Notes: generated from the sequence alone by a model not told the origin. A stretch of 64,000 nt of DNA from Gammaproteobacteria bacterium (GCA_030429735.1 JAUIET010000005.1:139905-203904); one strand, 5' to 3'; counted from the first letter of the stretch, positions 52,196-61,325 are shown. Made by a program: numbers and translations.

Positions 52196-52822
52196 ATGAA
52201 GGTTTTCTACGCTGCGTTATTGGCGGTATACGGTGCATGGTTTGTCTGGTACGGCGGTAGTGGTGACCCGGTAACGAATGCGGAACTGGAAGCTTATGTC
52301 AGTGCAATGAGCGAAAAGTCAAAATCCGGACCAGAAACTGTTGATGAGACCGCTGAGTTAATGCGTCGCTTGGGTGAGTTCGACACTGGCAACGAATTCT
52401 TAATGGTCAATCTGATCAAGTACCGTGGCCAGGCGGAGTACCCCAACGATTCGGAGTGGGTCGAAGAAACCGATGCGCTTGCAGCTGACGCCCGTTACTC
52501 CAGTGGAGTAGTGAAAGCACTGTTATCACGCGGCAGCCTGCCTATCCTGAAAGGATCTGTGATTGGCAAGTTTATGACTGATGAAGACTGGCGCGACTGG
52601 GACGTTGTGGCCATTGTTCGCTACCGCAGTGTTAAAGACATGTTAGATATGATTGTAGATATGGCTGGCAGCGGATTGGCGGTGCATAAATATGCGTCGA
52701 TAAAGCAAACTCATGTTTTTCCGATTGAACCTGAGATCAGTTTGTTTTCGCTTCGAACCTTGATTGCTGTGCTGCTTCTGTCTTTGGCGTTAATCGTTCG
52801 TTCGTTCGTGAAACCGTCCTGA
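52196..52822 (+). CDS. membrane protein with DUF1330-like domain
   Basis: Protein of 208 residues with a hydrophobic helix at each end (about 3-20 and 183-203) around a soluble middle. The middle carries EFLMVNLIKYRG and DWRDWDVVAIVRYRSVKDML, which follow the DUF1330 pattern of a dimeric ferredoxin-like alpha-beta barrel. DUF1330 proteins are usually soluble and small; this version is flanked by membrane segments, which is uncommon. Function unknown. It precedes the sulfatase gene by 18 bp on the same strand, so both are probably transcribed together. Confidence 0.6.
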   Translation: MKVFYAALLAVYGAWFVWYGGSGDPVTNAELEAYVSAMSEKSKSGPETVDETAELMRRLGEFDTGNEFLMVNLIKYRGQAEYPNDSEWVEETDALAADARYSSGVVKALLSRGSLPILKGSVIGKFMTDEDWRDWDVVAIVRYRSVKDMLDMIVDMAGSGLAVHKYASIKQTHVFPIEPEISLFSLRTLIAVLLLSLALIVRSFVKPS

Positions 52823-52840
52823 CTTGCCGTTTTGATTGCA

Positions 52841-54517
52841 ATGAAAAAAATTCTGATAACACTGTTCATTGCCTTGCTTTGTGCAGCGGCGCTTGGCTGG
52901 TTTAATCGCGTCGATATTGTATTGGCATTGGCGAAGCAGCGTGCGGCCAATGAGTATGTGGTTGCACCACACAAGACAGTAAGCTGGCAACGTGGGCCCG
53001 CACGTGCCGATGCCGCGCCTGGCGAGAGACCACCAAACATTGTGCTGATTCTGGCAGATGATCTTGGCTTTAATGATATTTCCACCTTTGGTGGCGGCGT
53101 GGCAGAAGGCCGGGTGAAAACGCCAAAAATTGATCAATTGGCTGCAGGTGGTGCCGTATTCACGCAGTCGTACGCAGGCAATGCAACGTGCGCGCCGTCC
53201 AGGGCGATGATATTAACCGGCCGATACCCGACGCGAACCGGGTTCGAGTTCACTCCAACCCCAGCCGGAATGCGCCCCTTGGTGTCAATGGTTGCCGATA
53301 GTATTGATAACGGTTTGCCACGTGGTTTATTTAACAAAGAGTCAGCCTCTGTGGAAGTACCTTACGAGCAGCAGGGTTTACCCGGTTCTGAGCTGACCAT
53401 TGCCGAGTTACTGAAGCAGAAAGGTTACTACACGGCCCATATCGGTAAATGGCACCTCGGCAGAGCGAAAGGGCTTGCCCCCAATGATCAGGGCTTTGAC
53501 GACAGCTTGTTGATGGCCAGTGGCCTATACCTGCCGGAAGATGACCCCGGTGTTGTGAATGCCAAGCTGGAATTCGACCCGATCGATCGCTTCCTTTGGG
53601 CGGGCATGACCTACGCTGCTTCATTCAATAATGGTGGTGATCAACGCTTTATGCCTGGAGGGTATCTGACCGATTACTGGACCGATGAATCCATAACGGT
53701 GATCAAGCAGAACACACACAGACCGTTCTTTTTGTATCTGGCACACTGGGGTGTGCATACGCCTCTGCAGGCAAGTAAAGAAGACTATGACGCGGTTGGC
53801 GATATTAAGCCGCATCGCTTACGTGTTTACGCGGCAATGGTGCGGGCATTAGATAGAAGCGTTGGCCGAGTAATGGATGCGCTGGAACAGGAAGGCCTGA
53901 CAGACAATACCATTGTGATGTTTTCAAGCGACAACGGCGGCCCTGGTTATCTGGGCCTGGAGGATATCAATGCTCCGTACCGCGGCTGGAAGCTCTCCAT
54001 GTTTGAGGGCGGTATCAGGGTGCCATTGTTTGTTCGTTGGCCCGCTCAGATAGAACCCGGCACTGTGGTAGACGAACCGGTTGCGCACATTGATTATCTG
54101 CCAACACTAGCGGCCGCTGCAGATATTAATGTTCCTGACGATAGAGAGATTGACGGTGAGAACCTACTGCCTTTGATGGTCAACGGCAGTGATTCTGAAG
54201 GGAGTTGGTCACGCGATACCCTGTTTTGGCAAAGCGGCTACTATCGTGTTGTACGCCACAAAGACTGGAAACTACAGTTAACTGAGCGACCGGAAAAAGC
54301 CTGGTTGTACAATTTGCAGCAAGACCCTACTGAGCAAAACAACCTGGCAGGCATACACCCTGAGAAGCTAGCTCAGCTAAAGGCTTTGCTTGATGAGCAT
54401 CAAGCGTCTTCGCGGGGACCGCTTTATCCACACAGTTCCGAAATGCCGGTTGCTATCGATAAATCACTGGCCGAACGCTTTCAAGAAGGCGATGAAATTA
54501 TCTACTGGCCGAATTGA
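52841..54517 (+). CDS. exported sulfatase (type I, formylglycine)
   Basis: Sulfatase of 558 residues. ATG 52841 is preferred to TTG 52832. An N-terminal hydrophobic helix acts as signal peptide or anchor. IVLILADDLGFND with D73/D74 supplies metal ligands, and C117-A-P-S-R121 in CAPSRAMILTGRYPTRTG is the consensus for conversion to formylglycine. HIGKWHLG and SSDNGGP further down supply the remaining active-site residues. It hydrolyses sulfate esters of aryl or carbohydrate substrates; with marine polysaccharide loci nearby a sulfated glycan is possible. The formylglycine-generating enzyme is not in the window. It follows the DUF1330-like gene. Confidence 0.9.
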   Translation: MKKILITLFIALLCAAALGWFNRVDIVLALAKQRAANEYVVAPHKTVSWQRGPARADAAPGERPPNIVLILADDLGFNDISTFGGGVAEGRVKTPKIDQLAAGGAVFTQSYAGNATCAPSRAMILTGRYPTRTGFEFTPTPAGMRPLVSMVADSIDNGLPRGLFNKESASVEVPYEQQGLPGSELTIAELLKQKGYYTAHIGKWHLGRAKGLAPNDQGFDDSLLMASGLYLPEDDPGVVNAKLEFDPIDRFLWAGMTYAASFNNGGDQRFMPGGYLTDYWTDESITVIKQNTHRPFFLYLAHWGVHTPLQASKEDYDAVGDIKPHRLRVYAAMVRALDRSVGRVMDALEQEGLTDNTIVMFSSDNGGPGYLGLEDINAPYRGWKLSMFEGGIRVPLFVRWPAQIEPGTVVDEPVAHIDYLPTLAAAADINVPDDREIDGENLLPLMVNGSDSEGSWSRDTLFWQSGYYRVVRHKDWKLQLTERPEKAWLYNLQQDPTEQNNLAGIHPEKLAQLKALLDEHQASSRGPLYPHSSEMPVAIDKSLAERFQEGDEIIYWPN

Positions 54518-54666
54518 AGCTGCCAAGAAAGAGTCCTTTTGCTCCCTGGCCGTCGGCAAACGTTTGATGGCTGGCATCACAGTTTGGTATTTCTTCTGCT
54601 CTTGCACCGAATACGCAAACAGGGCTTAATCAATTGTTCGATCATCCATTAAAAAGGCAGCCAGGC

Positions 54667-55488
54667 ATGAACAGACTAAACAGTAAAATCGCCCTAATCA
54701 CTGGTGCAGGTGCGGGTATCGGCGCGCAAATAGCTCGGCGGTTTAAGGAGGAGGGTGCAAAGATCATTATCAATGACGTGCGCATTGATGCTGCTGAGAA
54801 TATGGCGAGAGAAGTCGACGGATCCGCTATTGCGGCAGACGTGAGCGACTCCTCCGCTGTACGTAGTATGTTTGAGCGTGTTAATGAGGAATTTGGGCGA
54901 CTGGATATTCTGGTTAATAACGCTGGTATTGCGTTTGATGGAAACACCGAAGAGCAAACACGCAGGCTTACAGAAGTGCCATTGCAGCAAATGGCTGAGT
55001 TGCAGGCGGGTGGCCCGATTGAGACGCATGCCGACGTAACGGTGGAAGTTACTGATGAGCAGTGGCACCGTATGCTCGGTATTCATCTCAACGGCACTTT
55101 CTTCTGTTCACGCGAAGCGTTGAAAATAATGAACCCGCAAATGTCGGGCTGTATCATCAATATGGGTTCTATCATGGGAACAACAGGCGGCGTGGCACCG
55201 CATTATTGCGCGGCAAAAGCCGGAATTATGGGCTTTACCCGTTCACTGGCGCGTGAAGTAGTGACACGCGGTATACGCGTGAATGCGCTTGCACCAGGAT
55301 TCATCGACACCGAACTCGTTGAACCGTTTGGGGATGCACGACGGTTGATAGAAGCACAAACGCCCATGTTACGCTTTGGCGATACTGATGATATTGCCTG
55401 GCCGGCTGTCTATCTGGCGAGTGACGAAGCAAAATTTATGACCGGGCAGGTCATTTCGCCGAACGGCGGTTTTGTGATGAGCCAATAA
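54667..55488 (+). CDS. short-chain dehydrogenase/reductase with inserted segment
   Basis: SDR of 273 residues starting at ATG 54667; the longer frame from 54634 has no better ribosome site. The cofactor loop is TGAGAGIGAQIA, the Ser is in MGSIMGTT, the Tyr-x3-Lys pair in HYCAAKAG, and the end is SPNGGFV. Between the NNAG turn and the substrate helix lies an insert of about 30 residues rich in charge (around residues 95-125) not present in usual FabG-type proteins. Substrate likely a cyclic or secondary alcohol, given the BVMO 61 bp downstream. Function inferred. Confidence 0.84.
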   Translation: MNRLNSKIALITGAGAGIGAQIARRFKEEGAKIIINDVRIDAAENMAREVDGSAIAADVSDSSAVRSMFERVNEEFGRLDILVNNAGIAFDGNTEEQTRRLTEVPLQQMAELQAGGPIETHADVTVEVTDEQWHRMLGIHLNGTFFCSREALKIMNPQMSGCIINMGSIMGTTGGVAPHYCAAKAGIMGFTRSLAREVVTRGIRVNALAPGFIDTELVEPFGDARRLIEAQTPMLRFGDTDDIAWPAVYLASDEAKFMTGQVISPNGGFVMSQ

Positions 55489-55549
55489 ACCAATAAACCA
55501 TTCCAGCGTTGCTGGTAGAATTTAAGAAAAAATAATCAGGAGACTGCAA

Positions 55550-57142
55550 ATGAGCACTGAAACACATGATGCAGTGATTGTCGGCGCAGGCTTTGCCGGC
55601 GTGTACGCTTTGCATAAGCTCAGAGGGTTGGGGCTGGACACACTCGTTATTGAAGCGGCCGATGGCGTTGGTGGAACCTGGTACTGGAATCGCTACCCGG
55701 GTGCGCGCTGCGATATACAGAGCATGGAATACAGCTATCAGTTTTCTGAACAGTTGCAGCAAGAGTGGGAGTGGTCTGAGCGGTACGCGACTCAACCGGA
55801 AATACTGCGTTACATCAATGCGGTGGCGGATCGCTTTCAATTGCGAGACGGTATTCGCTTCAATACTCGGGTGACTGCTGCGCGATTCAATAGCCATGAA
55901 CAGCGGTGGACAATCACTTCAGATGACGGGGCCGAGGTCTCTGCGCAGTATTTTATTATGGCCACCGGCTGCTTATCCTCGGCCAATATGCCTGACATTG
56001 CTGGGATCGACAGTTTTGCGGGTGAGTCGTATCACACAGGCCATTGGCCCCATCAGCCGGTAGACTTCACCGGAAAGAAAGTTGCGGTCATCGGTACCGG
56101 GTCCTCGGGTATACAGTGCATTCCGCTTATTGCGGAGCAGGCCTCGGAATTAACAGTGTTTCAACGCACGCCTAACTACGCAATACCCGCTCACAATCAG
56201 CCGCTGGATCCACAGTTTGTGGCGTCAATTAAAAACCGTTACGCAGAGTTTCGTGAGGAAAACAGGCACACAGCTTTTCATGCAGATTTTCGGTATGGCG
56301 AACTAAATGCGATGGATGTAAGTCCTGAAGAGCGCGAGGCCGAATTCGAGGCGCGCTGGGAGCAGGGTGGCTTACCATTCCTCGCGGGTTTTGCTGATCT
56401 GTTGTTTGACAAGGAAGCAAATGAGATGGCCGCGGAGTTTTTGCGCAGAAAAATTCGCAGTATTGTCAAAGACCCCGAAACGGCAGAAACACTGACTCCA
56501 GACAGCATCGTTGGCTGTAAACGCCTATGTGTGGATACCGACTACTACAAGACCTATAACAAGGATCATGTGTCTCTGGTTGATATTCGCGACACACCCA
56601 TCGAATGTATCACCAGCAACGGTGTGCAAACAGTAAAACAAGAGTATCAGCTTGACTGCATAGTGTTCGCCACCGGCTTTGATGCCATGACCGGCTCGAT
56701 ACTCAAAGTGGATATTCAGGGTATTGATGGTCAACGCTTAAAGGATGCCTGGGCAGAAGGGCCTAAGACCTATCTGGGGCTTGCGGTATCCGGCTTTCCT
56801 AATTTGTTTACTGTGACCGGACCTGGCAGTCCGTCTGTGCTCACGAATATGATGGGCTCAATAGAGCACCATGTAGATTGGATTGCCGACTGCATCAACT
56901 ATGTGAGCGAACAGAACGCCAAATCAATTCAGGCAACACCAGCAGCGCAGGAGTCCTGGGTGACACTGGTCAATGATATTGCTAATGCAACTGTCTATTA
57001 CGGGTGTAACTCCTGGTATCTTGGTGCCAATGTTCCGGGTAAGCCGCGAGTGTTCATGCCCTATATAGGGTTTGATACGTACTATGAGCAATGCAATCAG
57101 GTGGTTGCTAACGGCTACCAGGGTTTTTCTCTAGGCACTTGA
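55550..57142 (+). CDS. Baeyer-Villiger monooxygenase (cyclohexanone-type)
   Basis: Type I BVMO of 530 residues converting a (cyclic) ketone to an ester or lactone with NADPH and oxygen. FAD Rossmann IVGAGFAGVYALHKL, then GTWYWNRYPGARCD, the perfect fingerprint FAGESYHTGHWP, NADP Rossmann VAVIGTGSSGIQ, and the active-site loop region near GPGSPSVLTNM are all present, as in cyclohexanone monooxygenases. GGAG lies before ATG 55550. It follows an SDR (55488) that could make its ketone. This arrangement alcohol dehydrogenase then BVMO resembles cyclic-alcohol pathways, though lactone hydrolase is not adjacent. Confidence 0.92.
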   Translation: MSTETHDAVIVGAGFAGVYALHKLRGLGLDTLVIEAADGVGGTWYWNRYPGARCDIQSMEYSYQFSEQLQQEWEWSERYATQPEILRYINAVADRFQLRDGIRFNTRVTAARFNSHEQRWTITSDDGAEVSAQYFIMATGCLSSANMPDIAGIDSFAGESYHTGHWPHQPVDFTGKKVAVIGTGSSGIQCIPLIAEQASELTVFQRTPNYAIPAHNQPLDPQFVASIKNRYAEFREENRHTAFHADFRYGELNAMDVSPEEREAEFEARWEQGGLPFLAGFADLLFDKEANEMAAEFLRRKIRSIVKDPETAETLTPDSIVGCKRLCVDTDYYKTYNKDHVSLVDIRDTPIECITSNGVQTVKQEYQLDCIVFATGFDAMTGSILKVDIQGIDGQRLKDAWAEGPKTYLGLAVSGFPNLFTVTGPGSPSVLTNMMGSIEHHVDWIADCINYVSEQNAKSIQATPAAQESWVTLVNDIANATVYYGCNSWYLGANVPGKPRVFMPYIGFDTYYEQCNQVVANGYQGFSLGT

Positions 57143-57185
57143 GTCAGTCGACAAAGCTGTCTGAGCGTGCTGGTTTCTCCACATA

Positions 57186-58100
57186 CTAAGGTGCGCTAAG
57201 TGCCTGGCTTCTGAAATCGCTGGGCGCTTGCCCCGTATGTTTGCGAAAAAATCGGCAGAAATAGGCCGGGTCATTAAAACCAAGTTTGTAGGCAATTGTA
57301 CTGACAGCCGTGGTTGTGTAAATCAATTGCCAGCTTGCTTCCGTGATCTGGCGCTCGAATATCAGGCTTTTTGGAGAGTGGCCAGATAAGCGCCGGCAGA
57401 TGTCAGCCAGTCTGCCGGTTGTCACGTTAAGTTCCTTTGCATAGTTCGCCAGTGACCAATGCTCAGTAAAGTGTGCTTCGATCAATTCGTTGTAGGCGCG
57501 CAACACATCCAGTTCGGCACGTTTAGCGGGTGTTTTGCGCTCGGGTACCTGAGCGAGCCTGAATATTCCGACCAGCAACAGGTTCACCAGAGCCGCAAGG
57601 CTGTGTTCCCTGCCCTGGCGCGACTGGTAGTACTCATCGCACAACATTTTTACCAAGGTGCCCAGTCGCTCGGCATCTCTGGCCAGTGAAGTTGCCAGCG
57701 CACCCAATTCCATGAATACAGGCGTAGCAAAAGTACTGATCAGGGCCGCATCTTCTGCACTGGCCTGGAAGCGGCTGAACACATCCTGGCGAATCGTAAT
57801 AGCCACACCGGCGGCGTCGTTGCTGAACACAAAGGAATGGGGCGATGTGGGTGGCGTGGCGAAGAATAAAGGCCCCTGGCCACTGTGCAAGTGTCCACCC
57901 AGGTTTACCTGCACATGGCCAGTTTCCAGATAGTGCACCTGATAGTACCTGTCGTGCCTGTGTGCTGGCATTTTCCTGCCAAAGCGTTCCGACAAATTGT
58001 ACAAGCTGTCGATGTGCAAGAACGTGTTAGCAGTGGCATGCTCAGAGCGATCAATTAGCTCAATATTAGGTATATCTGCTTCTTTTTTTCTTTTTCGCAT
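57186..58100 (-). CDS. AraC-family regulator, HpaA-like
   Basis: Transcription factor of 304 residues. ATG 58100 was chosen because the longer frame (to 58514) overlaps the divergent oxygenase gene. The N-terminal cupin-type domain begins near HIDSLYNLSERFGR and has HRHDRYYQVHYLETGHVQVN followed by PLFFATPPTSPHSF, which fits HpaA, the 4-hydroxyphenylacetate-responsive activator. Two helix-turn-helix motifs occupy about 215-300 (LANYAKELNVTTGRL and VSTIAYKLGFNDPAYFCRFF). It is divergent from the oxygenase gene by 123 bp, so it very probably activates it. The ligand is inferred from that arrangement. Confidence 0.88.
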   Translation of the reverse strand: MRKRKKEADIPNIELIDRSEHATANTFLHIDSLYNLSERFGRKMPAHRHDRYYQVHYLETGHVQVNLGGHLHSGQGPLFFATPPTSPHSFVFSNDAAGVAITIRQDVFSRFQASAEDAALISTFATPVFMELGALATSLARDAERLGTLVKMLCDEYYQSRQGREHSLAALVNLLLVGIFRLAQVPERKTPAKRAELDVLRAYNELIEAHFTEHWSLANYAKELNVTTGRLADICRRLSGHSPKSLIFERQITEASWQLIYTTTAVSTIAYKLGFNDPAYFCRFFRKHTGQAPSDFRSQALSAP

Positions 58101-58159
58101 TGTGCATTCGTTTATCGATTTCGACAAAAAGTACAAGTAAATGCCCAAAAAGTCTATGG

Positions 58160-58192
58160 TTTCGCAGGGTTTGTGCGCCCAATATTGCGAAA
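58160..58192. promoter_or_regulatory. inverted repeat in the regulator/oxygenase intergenic region
   Basis: TTTCGCA (58160-58166) and TGCGAAA (58186-58192) are perfect 7-bp inverted arms, 19 bp apart, between the AraC-family gene and the oxygenase gene. AraC proteins usually bind direct repeats, so the inverted form is only a hint. No promoter hexamers are clear. Confidence 0.3.
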
Positions 58193-58223
58193 ACAATGAA
58201 CAGCACATACCGGAGATCAACGT

Positions 58224-59423
58224 ATGACTGCAAGCAAGCACGCCATTCAAGCCAGCGACAGTAGTTTGTTTGATCGTCTTCAGGCAGTCTTGCCCACGAT
58301 TGCAAACAACGCCGCGCAGGCGGAGAAGCTGCGCACCGTGCCGGATGAGAATATTCGTCTGCTGAAAGAGGTGGGTTTCACTCGCGCGTTTCAGCCAAAA
58401 AAGTACGGCGGACTTGAGATTCCTCTGGAAGAATTCTGCCAAAGTGTGGTGGCACTGGCCGGTGCGTGCGGCAGTACTGCCTGGGCAGCTACACTGCTCA
58501 ATACACACCAGCATCAGCTGGCATTATTCTCGGCCCAGGCACAGGAAGATGTTTGGGGTCAGGACCCCTTGGCTACCTTGAGCAGCAGTGTTGCCCCTTT
58601 TGGCAAGATTAAGGAAGTGGACGGCGGTGTTATGCTAAGCGGTGACATGACCTGGAGTACCGGTTGCGATCACGCTGAATGGGCAATTATGGGGTTTATG
58701 CGCGAAGGCAATCCGGTCAACCCCGATCCGCACACGCACTTTGCCATTGTGCCGCGCTCAGACTACGAGATCATTGACGACTGGTATGCCTGCGCCATGC
58801 GTGGAAGCGGCACAAAAACGCTGACAATTCGTGACGTGTTCGTGCCCAACCACAGAATAGAATCCGCTCAGGCCTTGATGACAGGCCGCTCGGCGGGCTG
58901 GGGTTTGTATCCAGACAGCGACATTTACTTTGCGGCTTATCGCCCGTATTTTGCCTGTGGATTTTCGGCCATTAGCCTGGGCATTGCCGAGCGTATGATT
59001 CAGTGGTTTATCGCACGCAGCAAAACCCGAGTACGCGCTTATACGTTGGCCGAGGTGGGTAAAGATATGCCCGCTTACATGCGTCTTGCAGAATCGCAAC
59101 ACCAGGTAAACGCGGCCCGCGCTTTGCTGGAAAAAGACTGGAAAGATCTATCTGATCAGTGCCGAAAGCAAGAGCTGCAGAGCGCAGACCAGTTGGCCAA
59201 CTGGCGCACCAATCAAGCGTATGCCACCAAAATGTGCATCGCCGCGGTCGATCGCCTGTTTGAGTCCAGTGGTGCCAATGCCTGGTTTGACAGCAATGAA
59301 GCGCAACGCTTGTTTCGTGATTCCCACATTACCGGAGCGCATGCGTATTCAGATTACGACGTGTGTAAACAAATCTATGGTCGCCATCTGATTGGGCTTG
59401 AGCCAGATCCGCGCACCGCGTAA
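58224..59423 (+). CDS. p-hydroxyphenylacetate 3-hydroxylase, oxygenase component (C2-HPAH type)
   Basis: Flavin-dependent monooxygenase of 399 residues with the acyl-CoA dehydrogenase fold that uses reduced FMN from a partner reductase to hydroxylate phenols. It follows the Acinetobacter C2 pattern throughout: LRRVPDEN-like RTVPDENIRLLKEVGFTRAF, GGLEIPL, ASSSIAPFG-like LSSSVAPFG, SGCDHAE-like STGCDHAEW, and the end HITGAHAYSDYDVCKQIYGR. GGAGATC precedes ATG 58224. It is divergent from an HpaA-like activator and followed by hpaD after 37 bp. The partner reductase (C1) is not in the window. The hydroxyphenylacetate substrate is well supported; another phenol is possible. Confidence 0.88.
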   Translation: MTASKHAIQASDSSLFDRLQAVLPTIANNAAQAEKLRTVPDENIRLLKEVGFTRAFQPKKYGGLEIPLEEFCQSVVALAGACGSTAWAATLLNTHQHQLALFSAQAQEDVWGQDPLATLSSSVAPFGKIKEVDGGVMLSGDMTWSTGCDHAEWAIMGFMREGNPVNPDPHTHFAIVPRSDYEIIDDWYACAMRGSGTKTLTIRDVFVPNHRIESAQALMTGRSAGWGLYPDSDIYFAAYRPYFACGFSAISLGIAERMIQWFIARSKTRVRAYTLAEVGKDMPAYMRLAESQHQVNAARALLEKDWKDLSDQCRKQELQSADQLANWRTNQAYATKMCIAAVDRLFESSGANAWFDSNEAQRLFRDSHITGAHAYSDYDVCKQIYGRHLIGLEPDPRTA

Positions 59424-59460
59424 GGCGTGGTTTTACCGGCCAATACTAGAGGGCAAAGAA

Positions 59461-60312
59461 ATGGGTGAAGTGGTATTAGCAGCAAAAGTAACGCATGTTC
59501 CGTCCATGTTCATATCGCAGCGTCCGGGAAAGTATCAAGGCTGCAGGCAATTTGCGATTGACGGTTTGAAGCACATCGGTGATCTTTGTCGCGACCGACA
59601 GGTTGACACAATCGTGATAGCCGATACGCACTGGCTGGTGAATTCGGGTTTTCATATCAATGCCAAGCCGGACATGAACGGGGTGTTCACCAGCACTGAG
59701 TTTCCACAGTTCCTTAGTAATCTGGAATTTGCGCACAAGGGCGACCCGGAATTTGGTCAACTGCTGGCGGATATAGCCAGTAACCAGGGCACGCATACTT
59801 TGTGCCACAGGGAAATCCCTTCGCTAAACTTGATGTATGGCACCCTTGTGCCACTGCATTTTATGGGCATAGGTGAAGAGATAAGAATCGTGTCGGTTGC
59901 TGGCTGGATGTATGACGCAGACTTGCAGGAGTCCAGAGTCGTTGGTGAGGCAATTGCCGAAGCCGCGAACGCGTCAGACAGACGAGTCGCGTTTCTGGCC
60001 AGTGGCTCATTGTCACACCGAATACCACCGAACAAAGTGGCTGGCGACTATCTACTGAAAATCAGCAGGCCGTTCAATGAAATCACGGACAAGCTTGTGT
60101 TGTCGATGTGGGAGCAGGGCAGGGTGAGTGAGTTTCTTGACATGTTGCCGCAATACGCGCACGACTGCGACGGTGAAGGGGGTATGCACGACACCGCCAT
60201 GTTGTTTGGATTATTGGGTTGGGACAACTACAAGGGTAAGGCAGAGGTTGTGACAGAGTACTTCCCCAGTTCCGGCACAGGCCAGTGCAACGTGGTGTTT
60301 CCATTGCACTGA
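59461..60312 (+). CDS. hpaD: 3,4-dihydroxyphenylacetate 2,3-dioxygenase (class III extradiol)
   Basis: Iron-dependent ring-cleavage dioxygenase of 283 residues opening homoprotocatechuate next to the hydroxyl pair. It closely follows E. coli HpaD: KVTHVPSMFISQRPGK, GCRQFAIDGLKHI, IVIADTHWLVNSGFHINA, HREIPSLNLMYGTLVPL, ASGSLSHRIP and FPSSGTGQCNVVFPLH. ATG 59461 has AGAGGG upstream; the longer frame from 59392 overlaps the oxygenase gene. With the oxygenase it forms a two-step set from p-hydroxyphenylacetate to the ring-opened semialdehyde. The later hpaEFGHI genes are not seen here. Confidence 0.93.
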   Translation: MGEVVLAAKVTHVPSMFISQRPGKYQGCRQFAIDGLKHIGDLCRDRQVDTIVIADTHWLVNSGFHINAKPDMNGVFTSTEFPQFLSNLEFAHKGDPEFGQLLADIASNQGTHTLCHREIPSLNLMYGTLVPLHFMGIGEEIRIVSVAGWMYDADLQESRVVGEAIAEAANASDRRVAFLASGSLSHRIPPNKVAGDYLLKISRPFNEITDKLVLSMWEQGRVSEFLDMLPQYAHDCDGEGGMHDTAMLFGLLGWDNYKGKAEVVTEYFPSSGTGQCNVVFPLH

Positions 60313-60420
60313 GTTTTATCAAGAACAAGTACGTCTTTAATGTATTTGATTTGGCTCAAAGAGAGGTGCGCTGTCTGCGGGTATAGTGCAGATCTACTCA
60401 AAGCGTGATTTCCTTATCAT

Positions 60421-60711
60421 ATGAACACTACTACCTACAAGAAAATGGCCGGCACAGCGGCTGTATTTGTCTGCGCGGATCTCAACAAGGCCTCGCCGGT
60501 CGAGCGAGATGGGCTGACCTGGTCTGCCAAGGAGCTGCATTTACAGAATTTACCCAGCGACTGTTGTATGAAGCCAGCCATGGCAAGCGTGTTGGCGCTC
60601 GAGGGATTGGAAGAGTACGACCCACCGCAAAGCGGTGACCTGCGAAGGGTTGAATCCCTTGGCGTAAATTTTGTTTACTCGGCCGGTATACGGGGCTGGG
60701 TGCAACAGTGA
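60421..60711 (+). CDS. hypothetical protein, 96 residues
   Basis: Open frame without a clear family. A mild hydrophobic stretch near residues 10-18 (GTAAVFVCA), Cys residues at about 18, 48 and 49 and a moderately acidic middle are visible. No ribosome site is seen upstream of ATG 60421, and codon use is not clearly better than chance, so it may not be expressed. It lies in the gap between hpaD and maoC, in the same direction. I cannot name a function. Confidence 0.35.
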   Translation: MNTTTYKKMAGTAAVFVCADLNKASPVERDGLTWSAKELHLQNLPSDCCMKPAMASVLALEGLEEYDPPQSGDLRRVESLGVNFVYSAGIRGWVQQ

Positions 60712-60860
60712 CCGGGTTGGTCATCACGCGTGTTTTCGCCCCTTGATTCGTTTGGCTTGGCAATAGCGTAATGCTGCCTCAAAGTCAGTGTTCTGCCTTG
60801 TTTTATATTGGCATTACCTATGCCATAATGTAGCTACACTCTATTTTTTAGGAACTCAAG

Positions 60861-61325
60861 ATGGCAAAAACGCTCGTCAACAAAGAACAGATGCTGGATC
60901 AAGTGGGTCAAAAATCCGAACCAGGCCCCTGGATCACTATCAGCCAGGATCGGATCAACACTTTTGCAGATTGCACAGAAGACCATCAGTTTATTCATGT
61001 AGATGAAGAAAAGGCAGCCGATACACCTTTTGGTGGCACCATCGCACATGGTTTTCTGACCTTGTCGATGCTGGTGAAGATGTGTGAAGACATAGGTATA
61101 GCACCTGAAAATACCGTGATGGGGCTGAACTACGGATTCGACAAAATTCGATTTTTAGCGCCTGTTCGCGCCGGTAAACGCATCCGCGCGCATGCTGAAC
61201 TTATCAAGGTGGATCGCAAGGATGAGAACCGTTTTTTAAGCACGCAAAAAATCACGGTGGAGATTGAAGGCGAAGAAACGCCGGCATTGGTTGCTGAATG
61301 GCTGGGTATGGCTATAACAGGCTAG
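60861..61325 (+). CDS. MaoC-type enoyl-CoA hydratase
   Basis: Hotdog-fold hydratase of 154 residues that adds water to enoyl-CoA (R-specific), or binds acyl-CoA. The active-site Asp and His are in DCTEDHQFIHVD (the MaoC D-x4-H motif), followed by FGGTIAHGFLTLSM and the helix-lining GLNYGFDKIRFLAPVRAGK. Short, single-domain size matches NodN/MaoC proteins. A MaoC next to catabolic oxygenases fits beta-oxidation of ring-opened acids. It is convergent with the P450 gene, with a hairpin between them. Confidence 0.85.
   Translation: MAKTLVNKEQMLDQVGQKSEPGPWITISQDRINTFADCTEDHQFIHVDEEKAADTPFGGTIAHGFLTLSMLVKMCEDIGIAPENTVMGLNYGFDKIRFLAPVRAGKRIRAHAELIKVDRKDENRFLSTQKITVEIEGEETPALVAEWLGMAITG

Noticed and set aside
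58101-58514. N-terminal extension of the AraC-family regulator frame by 138 codons
   Set aside because: It would run into the divergent oxygenase gene, lacks regulator motifs, and ATG 58100 gives the normal family length.
60712-60810. Minus-strand fragment reading DFEAALRYCQAKRIKGRKHA before a stop
   Set aside because: It looks protein-like, but I cannot place it in a family, there is no start, and the piece is too short to call a remnant.
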